Shown piece by piece: positions 37,987 to 46,725 of a stretch of DNA of 64,000 bases. Position numbers and translations under genes: made by a program. Source of the DNA: UBA830 sp038146925 (GTDB lineage: Bacteria > Pseudomonadota > Alphaproteobacteria > MPNO01 > UBA830); contig JAYQSP010000011.1 of the NCBI GenBank assembly GCA_038146925.1, positions 62,001 to 126,000 on the forward strand, read 5' to 3'. Numbering within the stretch: position 1 is the first letter of the stretch; every line of letters starts with the position of its first letter. Below the pieces are notes generated by a model. It did not search any database and was not told the DNA's origin. It saw nothing but the letters and a program-made list of their open reading frames with translations.

Positions 37987-39738
37987 ATGCCAGCCAAGAC
38001 AATCAAGGTCGATAGCGCCGCCGAAGCCTATCTGACGGTCCTCAAGGACCGCGAGGTCGATTACCTGTTCGGCAATGCGGGGACGGATTTTCCGTCCATC
38101 ATCGAGGGTCTTTCCAAATCGCTGACCGGCGAGGGCAGCGCGCCGACGCCGGTGACCGTGCCGCACGAAAATCTCGGCGTCGCCATGGCGCATGGCTATT
38201 TCGTCTCCACCGGGCGCATGGCGGCGGTGATGGTGCATGTGAATGTCGGCACGGCCAACGCGATCTGCGGCATCATGAACGCGGCTCGGGAGAATGTGCC
38301 GATCCTGATGACGTCCGGCCGGACGCCGCTGACCGAAGAAGGCTTCGACGGGTCGCGCTCGCTTTATATCCACTGGGGCCAGGAAATGTTCGATCAGGCA
38401 TCGACCCTGCGCGAAATGGTCAAGTGGGATTACGAATTGCGCAACGCCAAGCAGATCGAGACCATCGTCGACCGTGCTGTCACGGTCGCGATGACGGAAC
38501 CGCGGGGGCCGGTCTATCTGTCGCTGCCGCGCGAAGTGCTGGCCGAGGATCCGGGCGAGTTCACCTACCAGTCGCCGACCCGTCGGGTCGTGGCGCGGGC
38601 GGCGGCGGCCGATCCGGCGGCGCTGGACGAAGCCGCCGAAATCCTGGCAAGCGCGGAAAATCCGCTGATCATCACGGCCAGTATGGGGCAGAATCGCGCA
38701 GCCGTGCCCGCGCTCGAGTCCCTTGCCGAACACTATGCCCTGCCGGTGATCACCTATCGGCCGCGCTATGTGAATATCGCTTCCGATCATCCGATGCATC
38801 TCGGCTACGAGCCCGGCGCGTATCTGCGCGATGTCGACGCCGTGCTGGTGATAGATTGTGATGTGCCGTGGATACCGTCACTGCACAAACTGAACCCGGA
38901 CGCCAAAGTCATTCACCTCGGCGCCGATCCATTGTTCGAAAACTACCCGGTGCGCGGATTCCCCTGCGACCTCGGTATCAGGGGCAGCTCGGCGACCGCC
39001 CTGCCGCAGCTGGAGGAAGCGATGGCCAGCCGGGAAAAATCCGCGAAGGGCCGGATCGACGCCCGGCGCAGGAAAATCGCCGACACCAAGGCTGACCAGG
39101 CAGCGGCCAATCAGGCGCGGATCGATAAAATCGCCTCTGGCGCCGCCGCCATGGACAATGCCTGGGTCGCGCATTGCCTCGGACAGCTCAAGGAAGACGA
39201 CGATATTCTGGTCTCCGAATCCCAGCTCGCGCTGGCCAACCTCTCGCTCCGGAATCCGGGCACGTATTTCGGCACCAGCCCGGCGGGTGGGCTCGGCTGG
39301 GGACTGGGCGCGGGGATCGGCGTAAAGCTCGGCGACCGCGACAAACGGGTGTGGAACGTGGTCGGCGACGGGTCTTACATGTTCGGCAACCCGACGCCGG
39401 CGCATTTCGTCTCCGCCGCCTACGACCTGCCGGTCCTTACCGTCATCATGAACAACAAGATGTGGGGCTCCGTCCGCAAGGCCACACTCGGCCTGTATCC
39501 CGAAGGCGCCGCTTCCAGCGCCAATCAGGCGCCGCTGACGTATCTGGATCCCGCGCCGGAATACCACAAGATCGTCGAAGCGTCCGACGGCTACGGCGAG
39601 GAAGTGAAAGACCCTGCCGATCTGCCGGCCGCGCTCGAACGCGGGATGAAGGCGGTCGATATTGACGGCAGGACAGCCGTCATCAACGTCCACACCACCT
39701 ATGACGATGCTGCCGCCAAGGCGGACGCGGTGCGCTGA
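37987..39738 (+). CDS. Thiamine-diphosphate-dependent enzyme (acetolactate synthase-like decarboxylase)
   Basis: This 583-residue protein has the three ThDP-enzyme domains. The catalytic Glu lies in VPHENLGVAMAHGY near residue 60, a central domain follows, and the cofactor motif GDGSYMFGN...NNKMWGS lies in the last third. Length and order match acetolactate synthase, oxalyl-CoA decarboxylase and benzoylformate decarboxylase relatives; no FAD-binding signature is obvious. It overlaps the next gene by one base (TGATG), so the two are coupled. A 2-keto acid decarboxylase acting on an aromatic acid is possible but unproven. Confidence 0.82.
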   Translation: MPAKTIKVDSAAEAYLTVLKDREVDYLFGNAGTDFPSIIEGLSKSLTGEGSAPTPVTVPHENLGVAMAHGYFVSTGRMAAVMVHVNVGTANAICGIMNAARENVPILMTSGRTPLTEEGFDGSRSLYIHWGQEMFDQASTLREMVKWDYELRNAKQIETIVDRAVTVAMTEPRGPVYLSLPREVLAEDPGEFTYQSPTRRVVARAAAADPAALDEAAEILASAENPLIITASMGQNRAAVPALESLAEHYALPVITYRPRYVNIASDHPMHLGYEPGAYLRDVDAVLVIDCDVPWIPSLHKLNPDAKVIHLGADPLFENYPVRGFPCDLGIRGSSATALPQLEEAMASREKSAKGRIDARRRKIADTKADQAAANQARIDKIASGAAAMDNAWVAHCLGQLKEDDDILVSESQLALANLSLRNPGTYFGTSPAGGLGWGLGAGIGVKLGDRDKRVWNVVGDGSYMFGNPTPAHFVSAAYDLPVLTVIMNNKMWGSVRKATLGLYPEGAASSANQAPLTYLDPAPEYHKIVEASDGYGEEVKDPADLPAALERGMKAVDIDGRTAVINVHTTYDDAAAKADAVR

Positions 39739-40907
39739 TGTCGTCCTCCACCGACGCGCTGAATGCGCAGCTGGAGAAACTGTCCAGGCACCCGTTCTAC
39801 AAGGGGCGTGTGCCGTTCTCCGTCGCAGATGCGGCGGATTTCGCGGCGAACGTGCCGTTGATGAACCGTGCCGACCTGGTGGCCGAGATGACCAGACCCG
39901 GGTATGGCGCGTTCGGGGGCAGCAACCCGGTGCGTATGAACCTCAGCCCGATGGGGGCGTCGCTGGTGCCCGCCATGCAGACGGCGGGCGACCTTGATAA
40001 CCTGATCGCCGCCGCGCTGACGCATCTCGATGCCTGCGGGATCGGACCGGGCGATGTCTGCGCGGTGACGTTCGGTTATCACATGTTCGTGGCCGGACTG
40101 TTCTACCAGTCGCAGATGGAAGCCCACGGCGTCGCCTGTATTCCACTGGGGCCGGGCGAAGCCGAGCGGACGGTCGAGGTGTGCGCGGCCCATAACGTGA
40201 CGGTGCTTGCGGGCAATCCGTCCTTTACCCTCAAACTCATCGAGGCCGGGCTGACGCCGCCCAAGGTGTTTTTCGCCGGCGGCGAGGCGTTTACAGGCAA
40301 TCCGACGCTGTACAACGCGGTCCGCGCCGCGATGCCTGACACGGTGCTGGTGGACTCATTTTCCCTGTCGGAGTTCCTGCCGGTCGCGCGGACATTCCCC
40401 GGCGGAGAGGGTGTGCATGTCTTCGACGAACTGGTCTATGCCGAGGTGATCGACCCTGCGACGGGCGATCCAGTCGCCAACGGCGAACGGGGCGAGTTGG
40501 TGCTTACCCATCTGAAAAAGGAAGCGCAGCCGCTGCTGCGCTACCGAACCGGCGATCTGACCGTGCGCCGGACGACGGAACCCGTGCATGGCCGGACCGT
40601 CAATTTGCCGCGTGTCGTGTTCGGCCGCACTGACGATATGGTTAAGGTGAAGGGTGTGAAAGTCTACCCGTCGGAAATCCGCAGTGTGCTGCTGGGCCTC
40701 GACGGACCGACCGGCGCCTACCGGCTGACGGTCTCGGCCAGGGACGGTGGCGGCGACCGGTTGGCGCTAGCGCTGGAAGGTGCGGGCAATGACGATGTGT
40801 CGGAACAAATTGCCCGTAGGTTCAAGAGCCAGACGTTGATATCGGCCGACGAAATTACGTTTGTGGAGAAGCTGGAAGAGGGCCCGGCTGTGCTGGACGA
40901 GCGCTAG
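39738..40907 (+). CDS. PaaK-like acyl-adenylate ligase with an altered P-loop
   Basis: This 389-residue protein resembles phenylacetate-CoA ligase: FGYHMFVAGLFYQSQMEAHG, LLRYRTGDLT and FGRTDDMVKVKGVKVYPSEI with the hinge and CoA site. Where PaaK has the ATP-binding SSGTTGKPT, this protein has MNLSPMGAS, so the classic P-loop is missing. It is also about 40 residues short. It may be an enzyme with changed chemistry or an inactive partner of the ThDP protein with which it is translationally coupled. Confidence 0.75.
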   Translation: MSSSTDALNAQLEKLSRHPFYKGRVPFSVADAADFAANVPLMNRADLVAEMTRPGYGAFGGSNPVRMNLSPMGASLVPAMQTAGDLDNLIAAALTHLDACGIGPGDVCAVTFGYHMFVAGLFYQSQMEAHGVACIPLGPGEAERTVEVCAAHNVTVLAGNPSFTLKLIEAGLTPPKVFFAGGEAFTGNPTLYNAVRAAMPDTVLVDSFSLSEFLPVARTFPGGEGVHVFDELVYAEVIDPATGDPVANGERGELVLTHLKKEAQPLLRYRTGDLTVRRTTEPVHGRTVNLPRVVFGRTDDMVKVKGVKVYPSEIRSVLLGLDGPTGAYRLTVSARDGGGDRLALALEGAGNDDVSEQIARRFKSQTLISADEITFVEKLEEGPAVLDER

Positions 40908-40920
40908 ATATTTGATCTCT

Positions 40921-40997
40921 TCATTCCCGCGGAGGCGGAGATCTTCGTTTGGACGTGAACGAGTAGACAGAAAGTTCCCGCGTTCGCGGGGCTGACA
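40921..40997. repeat. Paired GC-rich inverted repeat, degenerate copy
   Basis: TCATTCCCGCGGAGGCGGAG and, some 35 bases on, GTTCCCGCGTTCGCGGGGCTGA correspond to the element at 7,981, with mismatches in the first hairpin. It lies between the PaaK-like and lipoate-ligase-like genes and probably splits the transcript. Confidence 0.6.
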
Positions 40998-41015
40998 TGA
41001 AGAGGAAAGTAACGG

Positions 41016-42125
41016 ATGACCGATACCCCCTGGCGACTGATCGTCGACAAGAATTCCTATGCCGATTTTTCGGTTTCGGTGTCTCCCGCCGTGGAAAAGG
41101 CGGTCGTGAACGGCGATGCGCCGCCGACGATTTTTCTCAACATCTTCGACCGGGACTCGATCACGATCGGCGTCAACGAAGACCCGGAACAGGTGCTGGA
41201 TCTCGACTACTGTCGCGACAACAACATCGATTTCCGGCGCCGCGTTAATGGTGGCGGGGCGATCTATACCGGGACAGGATCGGCGTTTCTCGTCTATTTC
41301 GTGCCCACCTCCCATCCCGACGTGCCGGAAACGACGGCAGAGGCATTCCCCAAGATTCTGACGGCACTCGCCGAGACGTTTCAGGATCTCTACGGGTTTC
41401 CCGCGGAATACCGGCCTCTGAACGACGTTCAGGTCGAAGGCCGCAAGCTGGTTCCGACATCGCTGAAGATCGAAAACGGCGTGATGACGTTCCGCATCGT
41501 CGTCAACGTGAAGGAGATGGATACCGAAACCGCCGGCGCGGCCATGCCGATGCCGCCCGAAAAGGTGCAGGACAAGGTGTTGAAGGATCTGCAGTCGCGT
41601 TTCACCTGTCTGGAACGTGAAGCGGGCAGGGAACTGTCGGCGGACGATCTCGAACGGATGACGCGGGCCGCGGTGGAGCACGCCTTCGGTGCGCCGGTGC
41701 TGGAACCGGGAAAACTGACGGATGCCGAACGAAAATATGCCGAGGAATTTCGCGCCGAATACGACAACGACGGCTGGCTGTTCGGCAAATCCGAACGCAA
41801 CCGGTTCCGCGCCGACACGCAGCCGGGCGACACTGTCGGTTACGGCCGCGAGAAAGCGGTCGGGGGCATGTTGTGGGCAACCCTGGCGGTCCGCGACGGC
41901 AAGATATTTCATGCCATCCTGAACGGCGACTGGCATCCGCGGCCCATCGATTCCGTAGGCTGGCTGGAACAGGCGCTGGTCGGCGTCGACGCGGCCGAAG
42001 ACGCCGTTCGCGACGTCGTGACGTCGTTCATGGGGCGCGATGACGTGGAGTTCGCCAGTGTCGAGATCGACAACCTGATGGCGGCGTTCGGCAAGGCGCT
42101 GGCGGATCAGAAACCGGTTGGCTGA
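41016..42125 (+). CDS. Lipoate-protein ligase A-like protein
   Basis: This 369-residue protein has the biotin/lipoate ligase fold: DSITIGVNEDPE, RRVNGGGAIYTG (usual form RR.SGGGAV.HD) and LNDVQVEGRKLVPTSLK with the candidate catalytic Lys. A C-terminal domain as in LplA follows from about residue 190. It should attach lipoate or a related acid to a carrier protein. The changed glycine-loop residues make the exact substrate uncertain. A DUF123 gene overlaps its end by eight bases. Confidence 0.75.
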   Translation: MTDTPWRLIVDKNSYADFSVSVSPAVEKAVVNGDAPPTIFLNIFDRDSITIGVNEDPEQVLDLDYCRDNNIDFRRRVNGGGAIYTGTGSAFLVYFVPTSHPDVPETTAEAFPKILTALAETFQDLYGFPAEYRPLNDVQVEGRKLVPTSLKIENGVMTFRIVVNVKEMDTETAGAAMPMPPEKVQDKVLKDLQSRFTCLEREAGRELSADDLERMTRAAVEHAFGAPVLEPGKLTDAERKYAEEFRAEYDNDGWLFGKSERNRFRADTQPGDTVGYGREKAVGGMLWATLAVRDGKIFHAILNGDWHPRPIDSVGWLEQALVGVDAAEDAVRDVVTSFMGRDDVEFASVEIDNLMAAFGKALADQKPVG

Positions 42126-42510
42126 TCCCGACGCCGGATCGCTGCCGGGTGAAGGTGGCGCTTACGCGCTGTATTTCGAGCTCTCCGAACCCGTCGCGCT
42201 TCCGATTGCGCGTCTGAATAATCCCGTCCTCGACCCCGGCGTCTATGTATATGCCGGCAGCGCGTACGGCCCCGGCGGTATCCGGGCCCGCGTCACGCGG
42301 CATCTTCGCCGCGACAAGCGACCTCACTGGCATATCGATCATCTGAGCGTGCGGGTGGGCTGCCGGCGGGTGGACGCATTTCCCGGCGGGAAGGAATGCG
42401 ACTTGGTCGCGGATTTTTTGGAGGCGGGCGGCTATGTGCCCGTGCCGGGCTTCGGCAGTTCGGACTGCAAGACCTGTGCGGCGCATCTGGTGCGCCTTGC
42501 CGGAGAATAG
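42118..42510 (+). CDS. DUF123 / GIY-YIG-like nuclease domain protein
   Basis: This 130-residue protein reads GAYALYFELSEPVALPIARL, VYVYAGSAYGPGGIRARVTR and HWHIDHLSVRV, the DUF123 pattern, which is related to GIY-YIG endonucleases (here VYVYAGSA). A C-terminal CKTCAAHL may bind metal. The start is TTG 42,118, overlapping the preceding gene; no better start keeps the first strand. DUF123 also occurs fused to endonuclease III, hinting at DNA repair. Confidence 0.75.
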   Translation: MADPDAGSLPGEGGAYALYFELSEPVALPIARLNNPVLDPGVYVYAGSAYGPGGIRARVTRHLRRDKRPHWHIDHLSVRVGCRRVDAFPGGKECDLVADFLEAGGYVPVPGFGSSDCKTCAAHLVRLAGE

Positions 42511-42555
42511 CAAAACGGCAATATTGCCGCCGGGACAAACGAGGGAATACAGGAT

Positions 42556-43326
42556 ATGGGCGTCGTAAACATCGACCGCCGCGACGACGGGATTGCCAGC
42601 GTCGCGATCAACCGTCCGGACAAGCGCAACGCGCTGAACGACGAGGTGCGCGCCACGCTGATCGCCGAATTGCCGGGTCTGCTGCGCGACGCGACCGTGC
42701 ATGCGCTGGTGCTGACGGGCGAAGGCGGGCATTTCTGCGCCGGCGGCGATATCGCCAGCATGGAAGGGCTCGATTCCAAGGGCGCTCGTGCCCGTATGAA
42801 AGACAACCACACCATCGTCCGGCTGATCGCGGAATCCGAGAAACCGGTCGTCACCGCGATCGAGGGGTTTGCCGTCGGCGCCGGCGCCGGTCTGGCGATG
42901 CTGGGCGACACGGCCGTTATTGCCGAAGGCGGCACCATCGGCTTTCCGTTTTTCCGCGTCGGGCTGATACCCGATTACGGCATCCTGCACACCCTGCCGC
43001 GCCGTGCCGGCGGCGCGAAGGCGCGCCAGCTGCTGCTCTATGCGAAGATGGTCAAGGCGCCCGATGCCGTCGCCTGGGGGCTGGCCGACGAGCTGGTTTC
43101 CGACGGCAAGGCCGAGGAGACGGCCATCGAACGGGCGCTCGAACTGGCGCAGATGCCGCCCTTCGCCTTCGCTATCGCCAAGCAACAGCTCGGCCTTGCA
43201 CCGGTGAAGCTGGATGAAGCGCTGGAAATGGAAGCGCTGGCGCAGGCCGGATGTTTCGGCGCCGACGAATTCCTCGAAGGGTCCGCTGCATTCCTCGAAA
43301 AGCGCAAGCCGGTTTTCCGGAAATAA
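42556..43326 (+). CDS. Enoyl-CoA hydratase/isomerase family protein
   Basis: This 256-residue crotonase-fold protein has NRPDKRNALND, the oxyanion-hole loop GGHFCAGGDIASM and the second hole at FAVGAGAGLAMLGD, followed by GFPFFRVGLIPDYG. The E/D acid-base pair of true hydratases is not fully conserved (IPDYG at the second Glu position), so isomerase or other chemistry is possible. It begins the block with nitronate monooxygenase and 3-hydroxyacyl-CoA dehydrogenase, pointing to beta-oxidation-like degradation. Confidence 0.85.
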   Translation: MGVVNIDRRDDGIASVAINRPDKRNALNDEVRATLIAELPGLLRDATVHALVLTGEGGHFCAGGDIASMEGLDSKGARARMKDNHTIVRLIAESEKPVVTAIEGFAVGAGAGLAMLGDTAVIAEGGTIGFPFFRVGLIPDYGILHTLPRRAGGAKARQLLLYAKMVKAPDAVAWGLADELVSDGKAEETAIERALELAQMPPFAFAIAKQQLGLAPVKLDEALEMEALAQAGCFGADEFLEGSAAFLEKRKPVFRK

Positions 43327-43333
43327 GCACGGG

Positions 43334-44317
43334 ATGGTTCCGCAACCATTCCGGACCCGTATTACCGATCTGTTCGGGACCGAGCATCCTGTCGTGTGCG
43401 GCGGCATGATGTGGCTTGCCGACGCGGAGTATGTGTCAGCCGTGGCGCGCGCCGGCTGCATCGGGTTCATTACGCCGCGTTCCTTCCCGACGCCCGGGGA
43501 TTTCCGCGAACAGCTGCGTAAGGCGCACGATCTGTCGGAAGGCAAGCCGTTCGGCGTGAACCTCTATATATCGGCCCGGCCGGAAGCCAATGAACTTCTG
43601 CAGACTTTTCTCGACATCTCGATCGCCGAAGGCGTCCGGTTCGTCGAGACCGCGGGATTTTCGCCCAAGGCGTTCATGCCCAAAATCAAGGATGCCGGCA
43701 TCACGGTGATGCACAAATGCACCACCCTGCGGCATGCCCTGTCGGCGCAGAATGCGGGCGTCGATGCGATTGCGATCCTCGGCGCGGAAGCCGGCGGCCA
43801 TCCTGGCATGGACATGATCGGCACCATGGTGCAGGGCGCGATCGTGCCGCATGAACTGGATGTTCCGGTCGTGCTCGCCGGCGGCATGGGCACCGGACGC
43901 CAGCTCGTCGCCTGTCTCGCGCTGGGCGCGGAAGGCATGCTGGTCGCGACGCGCATGGTGGTCGCCGATGAAATCTGGGCCCACGAGAATTACAAGAAAC
44001 ACCTGGGCGGACTGGGTCCCGACGGCACGAAAATGATCATGTCGATCTTTGGCGACAATTCGCGGGTGATCGACAATGCCTCCACCCAGGCCGTGCTGGC
44101 GCTGGAAGCCGAGGGAAATACCGATTACGAGGCGTATCGGCCCCATGTGCAGGGCACGCTGCAAAAACAGGCTTATGAAGACGGCGACTGGACCAGGGGC
44201 ACCATGTCCATCGGCCAGTCGGTTGCCTTTGCCGGCGATGTCGAGCCGGTGGAAACCATCATCGACGGGATCGTGGAAGAGGCGGCCGCCGTCCGCGACC
44301 GTCTGAACGGACTTTAG
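43334..44317 (+). CDS. Nitronate monooxygenase family flavoprotein
   Basis: This 327-residue FMN-binding TIM barrel begins RITDLFGTEHPVVCGGMMWL and has GAEAGGHPGMD with the catalytic His, VVLAGGMGTGRQLVACLALG for phosphate binding and a C-terminal DRLNGL. It oxidises nitronates to carbonyl compounds and nitrite; many relatives act on unknown substrates. It starts seven bases after the enoyl-CoA hydratase stop, from the ATG at 43,334. Confidence 0.87.
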   Translation: MVPQPFRTRITDLFGTEHPVVCGGMMWLADAEYVSAVARAGCIGFITPRSFPTPGDFREQLRKAHDLSEGKPFGVNLYISARPEANELLQTFLDISIAEGVRFVETAGFSPKAFMPKIKDAGITVMHKCTTLRHALSAQNAGVDAIAILGAEAGGHPGMDMIGTMVQGAIVPHELDVPVVLAGGMGTGRQLVACLALGAEGMLVATRMVVADEIWAHENYKKHLGGLGPDGTKMIMSIFGDNSRVIDNASTQAVLALEAEGNTDYEAYRPHVQGTLQKQAYEDGDWTRGTMSIGQSVAFAGDVEPVETIIDGIVEEAAAVRDRLNGL

Positions 44318-44334
44318 AAAAAAAGGGTAAATCA

Positions 44335-45861
44335 ATGGCGCAGGACATCAATTCCCCCGACTACACCATCGGCGTCATCGGCACCGGAACCATGGGGCGG
44401 GGCATCGCGCAGATTTCCGTTGCCGGCGGTTACAAGGTCAAAATGTTCGACGCGCAGGACGGCGCCGCCGCCAAGGCCGAGGAATTCATCCACCGGATGA
44501 TCAACCGTGCCGCCGAAAAGGGGCAGATCACGGAGGGCGAAGCGGAAGCCGCCAACGGACGGCTGACCATCGTGAACAGCCTGTCGGAAATGGGCGACTG
44601 CAGCCTGGTTATCGAGGCCATCGTCGAAAACCTCGACGTCAAACGCGCCGTGTTCTCCGAACTGGAAGGCATCGTCGCCGATGACGCGATCCTGGCATCC
44701 AACACCTCGTCATTGTCGGTCACGCAGATCGCGGCCGGTTGCGAAAAGCCGGAACGGGTAGCCGGCTATCACTATTTCAATCCGGTGCCGCTGCTGAAAG
44801 TCGTCGAAGTGGTCGACGGGCAGATGACGGCGCCCTGGGTTGCCGACAAGCTGGACGCTATTGCGCGGAAATGCGGTCACGAACCGGTCCGTACGCAGGA
44901 TACGCCGGGTTTTCTGGTCAACCACGCGGGACGCGGACTGTATACCGAAGGGGTCCGGATTCTGGCGGAAGGCATCGCCGGGCCGCATCAGGTCGACGAC
45001 GTGCTGCGCGAAGGCGGCGCGAATTTCCGCATGGGGCCTTTCGAGCTGATGGACACCACCGGGCTCGACGTGTCCGGCGTGGTCATGGAATCCATCTACG
45101 AGCAGTTCTACCAGGAACAGCGCTTCAAGCCGCAGGCCTTCATCCGCAACCGCATGGCCGCCGGTCTGTTCGGTCGCAAGGTAGGGCAGGGGTTTTACAC
45201 CTACGAAGATAACAGGAAGGTCGCGCCCGCCGAACCGGCGGCGCCGGCGGATCTGCCCGACAGCGTGTGGGTCGGGCCGGAAGGGCATGACGGCGCGAAA
45301 ATTCTGGCCGAATTCCTGAAAGATCATGTCGAGGTCGAGACCGGTGCCAAACCGTCGGCCAAGGCGATCTGCATGGTCGCGCCGCTCGGCCGCGACGCCA
45401 CGATGACGGCCATCGACCTTGGCATCGAGGCGGAACGCACGGTCGCTGTCGATACGCTGTTCGGACTGGAAGGCCGGCGCACGTTGATGACCACCAGCGT
45501 CACCGACGACGGCGTGCGCGATCTGGCGCATGGCGTCCTCGCGGCGGATGGCGGGGCGGTGACCGTCATACACGACAGCCCCGGTTTCATCGCCCAGCGT
45601 GTGATCGCCACCATCGTGAACATTTCGGCGGAAATCGCGCAGATGCGGATCGCGACGCCCGAAGACATCAACAAGGCGGTGAAACTGGGGCTCGCCTATC
45701 CCCGGGGACCGCTCGAATTCGGCGATACGCTGGGTCCCGCGAAAATTCACGCCATTCTGACGGCGATGCACGATTTCTACGGCGATCCGCGCTATCGCCC
45801 CAGCCCGTGGTTGACGCGGCGCGCGCGGCTCGGCATTTCGCTGATGACCCCGGAGGCATGA
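44335..45861 (+). CDS. 3-hydroxyacyl-CoA dehydrogenase (PaaH-like)
   Basis: This 508-residue protein has the NAD fold GVIGTGTMGRGIAQ, NTSSLSVTQIA, and YHYFNPVPLLKVVEVV with the catalytic His and Glu region. A C-terminal domain duplicated as in PaaH/PaaC follows, with DSPGFIAQRVIATIVN and AVKLGLAYPRGPLEFGDTLG. It oxidises 3-hydroxyacyl-CoA with NAD+. It ends the co-directional block and is probably cotranscribed with the two genes before it. Confidence 0.93.
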   Translation: MAQDINSPDYTIGVIGTGTMGRGIAQISVAGGYKVKMFDAQDGAAAKAEEFIHRMINRAAEKGQITEGEAEAANGRLTIVNSLSEMGDCSLVIEAIVENLDVKRAVFSELEGIVADDAILASNTSSLSVTQIAAGCEKPERVAGYHYFNPVPLLKVVEVVDGQMTAPWVADKLDAIARKCGHEPVRTQDTPGFLVNHAGRGLYTEGVRILAEGIAGPHQVDDVLREGGANFRMGPFELMDTTGLDVSGVVMESIYEQFYQEQRFKPQAFIRNRMAAGLFGRKVGQGFYTYEDNRKVAPAEPAAPADLPDSVWVGPEGHDGAKILAEFLKDHVEVETGAKPSAKAICMVAPLGRDATMTAIDLGIEAERTVAVDTLFGLEGRRTLMTTSVTDDGVRDLAHGVLAADGGAVTVIHDSPGFIAQRVIATIVNISAEIAQMRIATPEDINKAVKLGLAYPRGPLEFGDTLGPAKIHAILTAMHDFYGDPRYRPSPWLTRRARLGISLMTPEA

Positions 45862-45876
45862 TCCGGTGTCCGGGCC

Positions 45877-46614
45877 TTACAGCGCCCGGGCAATCAGCAA
45901 CGCGCCTGACGCCATGAGCAAAAGGATGACAAGCGTGCGGAAGAGATCCGGCGATATTCGCCGCCGCACCGGGGCGCCGAGTTTAAGCCCGATCCATACC
46001 GGTATGATGCCGAGCGTGGAGACGAGCACCCTTTCCCAGTCCATCAGGCCGATTTGCGAAAGTCCTGCCGCCATTACCAGACTGGATGCCGTAAACGAAC
46101 AGTTGATCGCCTGCACGAACCGTTCCCGGTCCAGTTTCAGGGCCATCAGATAGGGGAGTACCGGCATCAGTTGCGAACCGGTCAGCCCGTTGACGATTCC
46201 GGTCGTCAGGCCCGCCACGGGCGCCAGCGGCTTTTCCAGATGCCGGGGCAGCGACATGTCCGGCGTACGCAGCGCGAACACGCCATAGACGAACAGGACG
46301 GCGCCCAGCACGGCTGAGGCGAAGCGTGTCTCCACCACCGACAGCAGGTAAATCCCGATCGCGACGCCGAACATCGCGGCCAGCACCATCGGCCAGAACC
46401 GTCGCATGGTTTCCCGGAAATGCCCGGCGTCGATCTGCACGATAATGTTGCTGGCCACCGACGGCACCAGAACCAGCGGCAGCGCGAATTCCAGCCCCAG
46501 CGGCAATGCGATCAGCGGCAGGCATGTGGTTGCGAATCCCATGCCCGTGATGCCTTTGGAAAAGGCCGCAAAAAAGAAAGCGCCGCCGGCGATGGCGGCA
46601 ACAGCTAAGTCCAT
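45877..46614 (-). CDS. TauE/SafE family permease
   Basis: This 245-residue membrane protein has about eight hydrophobic segments in two inverted repeats. FAAFSKGITGMGFATTCLPL and TTGIVNGLTGSQLMPVLPYL are the TauE/SafE repeat motifs. The family exports sulfite or organosulfur compounds. The start is set at ATG 46,614; the longer frame covers the promoter region of the amidase. Confidence 0.85.
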   Translation of the reverse strand: MDLAVAAIAGGAFFFAAFSKGITGMGFATTCLPLIALPLGLEFALPLVLVPSVASNIIVQIDAGHFRETMRRFWPMVLAAMFGVAIGIYLLSVVETRFASAVLGAVLFVYGVFALRTPDMSLPRHLEKPLAPVAGLTTGIVNGLTGSQLMPVLPYLMALKLDRERFVQAINCSFTASSLVMAAGLSQIGLMDWERVLVSTLGIIPVWIGLKLGAPVRRRISPDLFRTLVILLLMASGALLIARAL

Positions 46615-46725
46615 GAGCGGAATGTTGTTGTGCCGGGTGACAGGGCCATGTCGATATACCCTCCCCGGGGCTGGACCTTCGATCAAATTCAGAGTGACAT
46701 AAGAGATCAAAAGGGGGAATACGCG

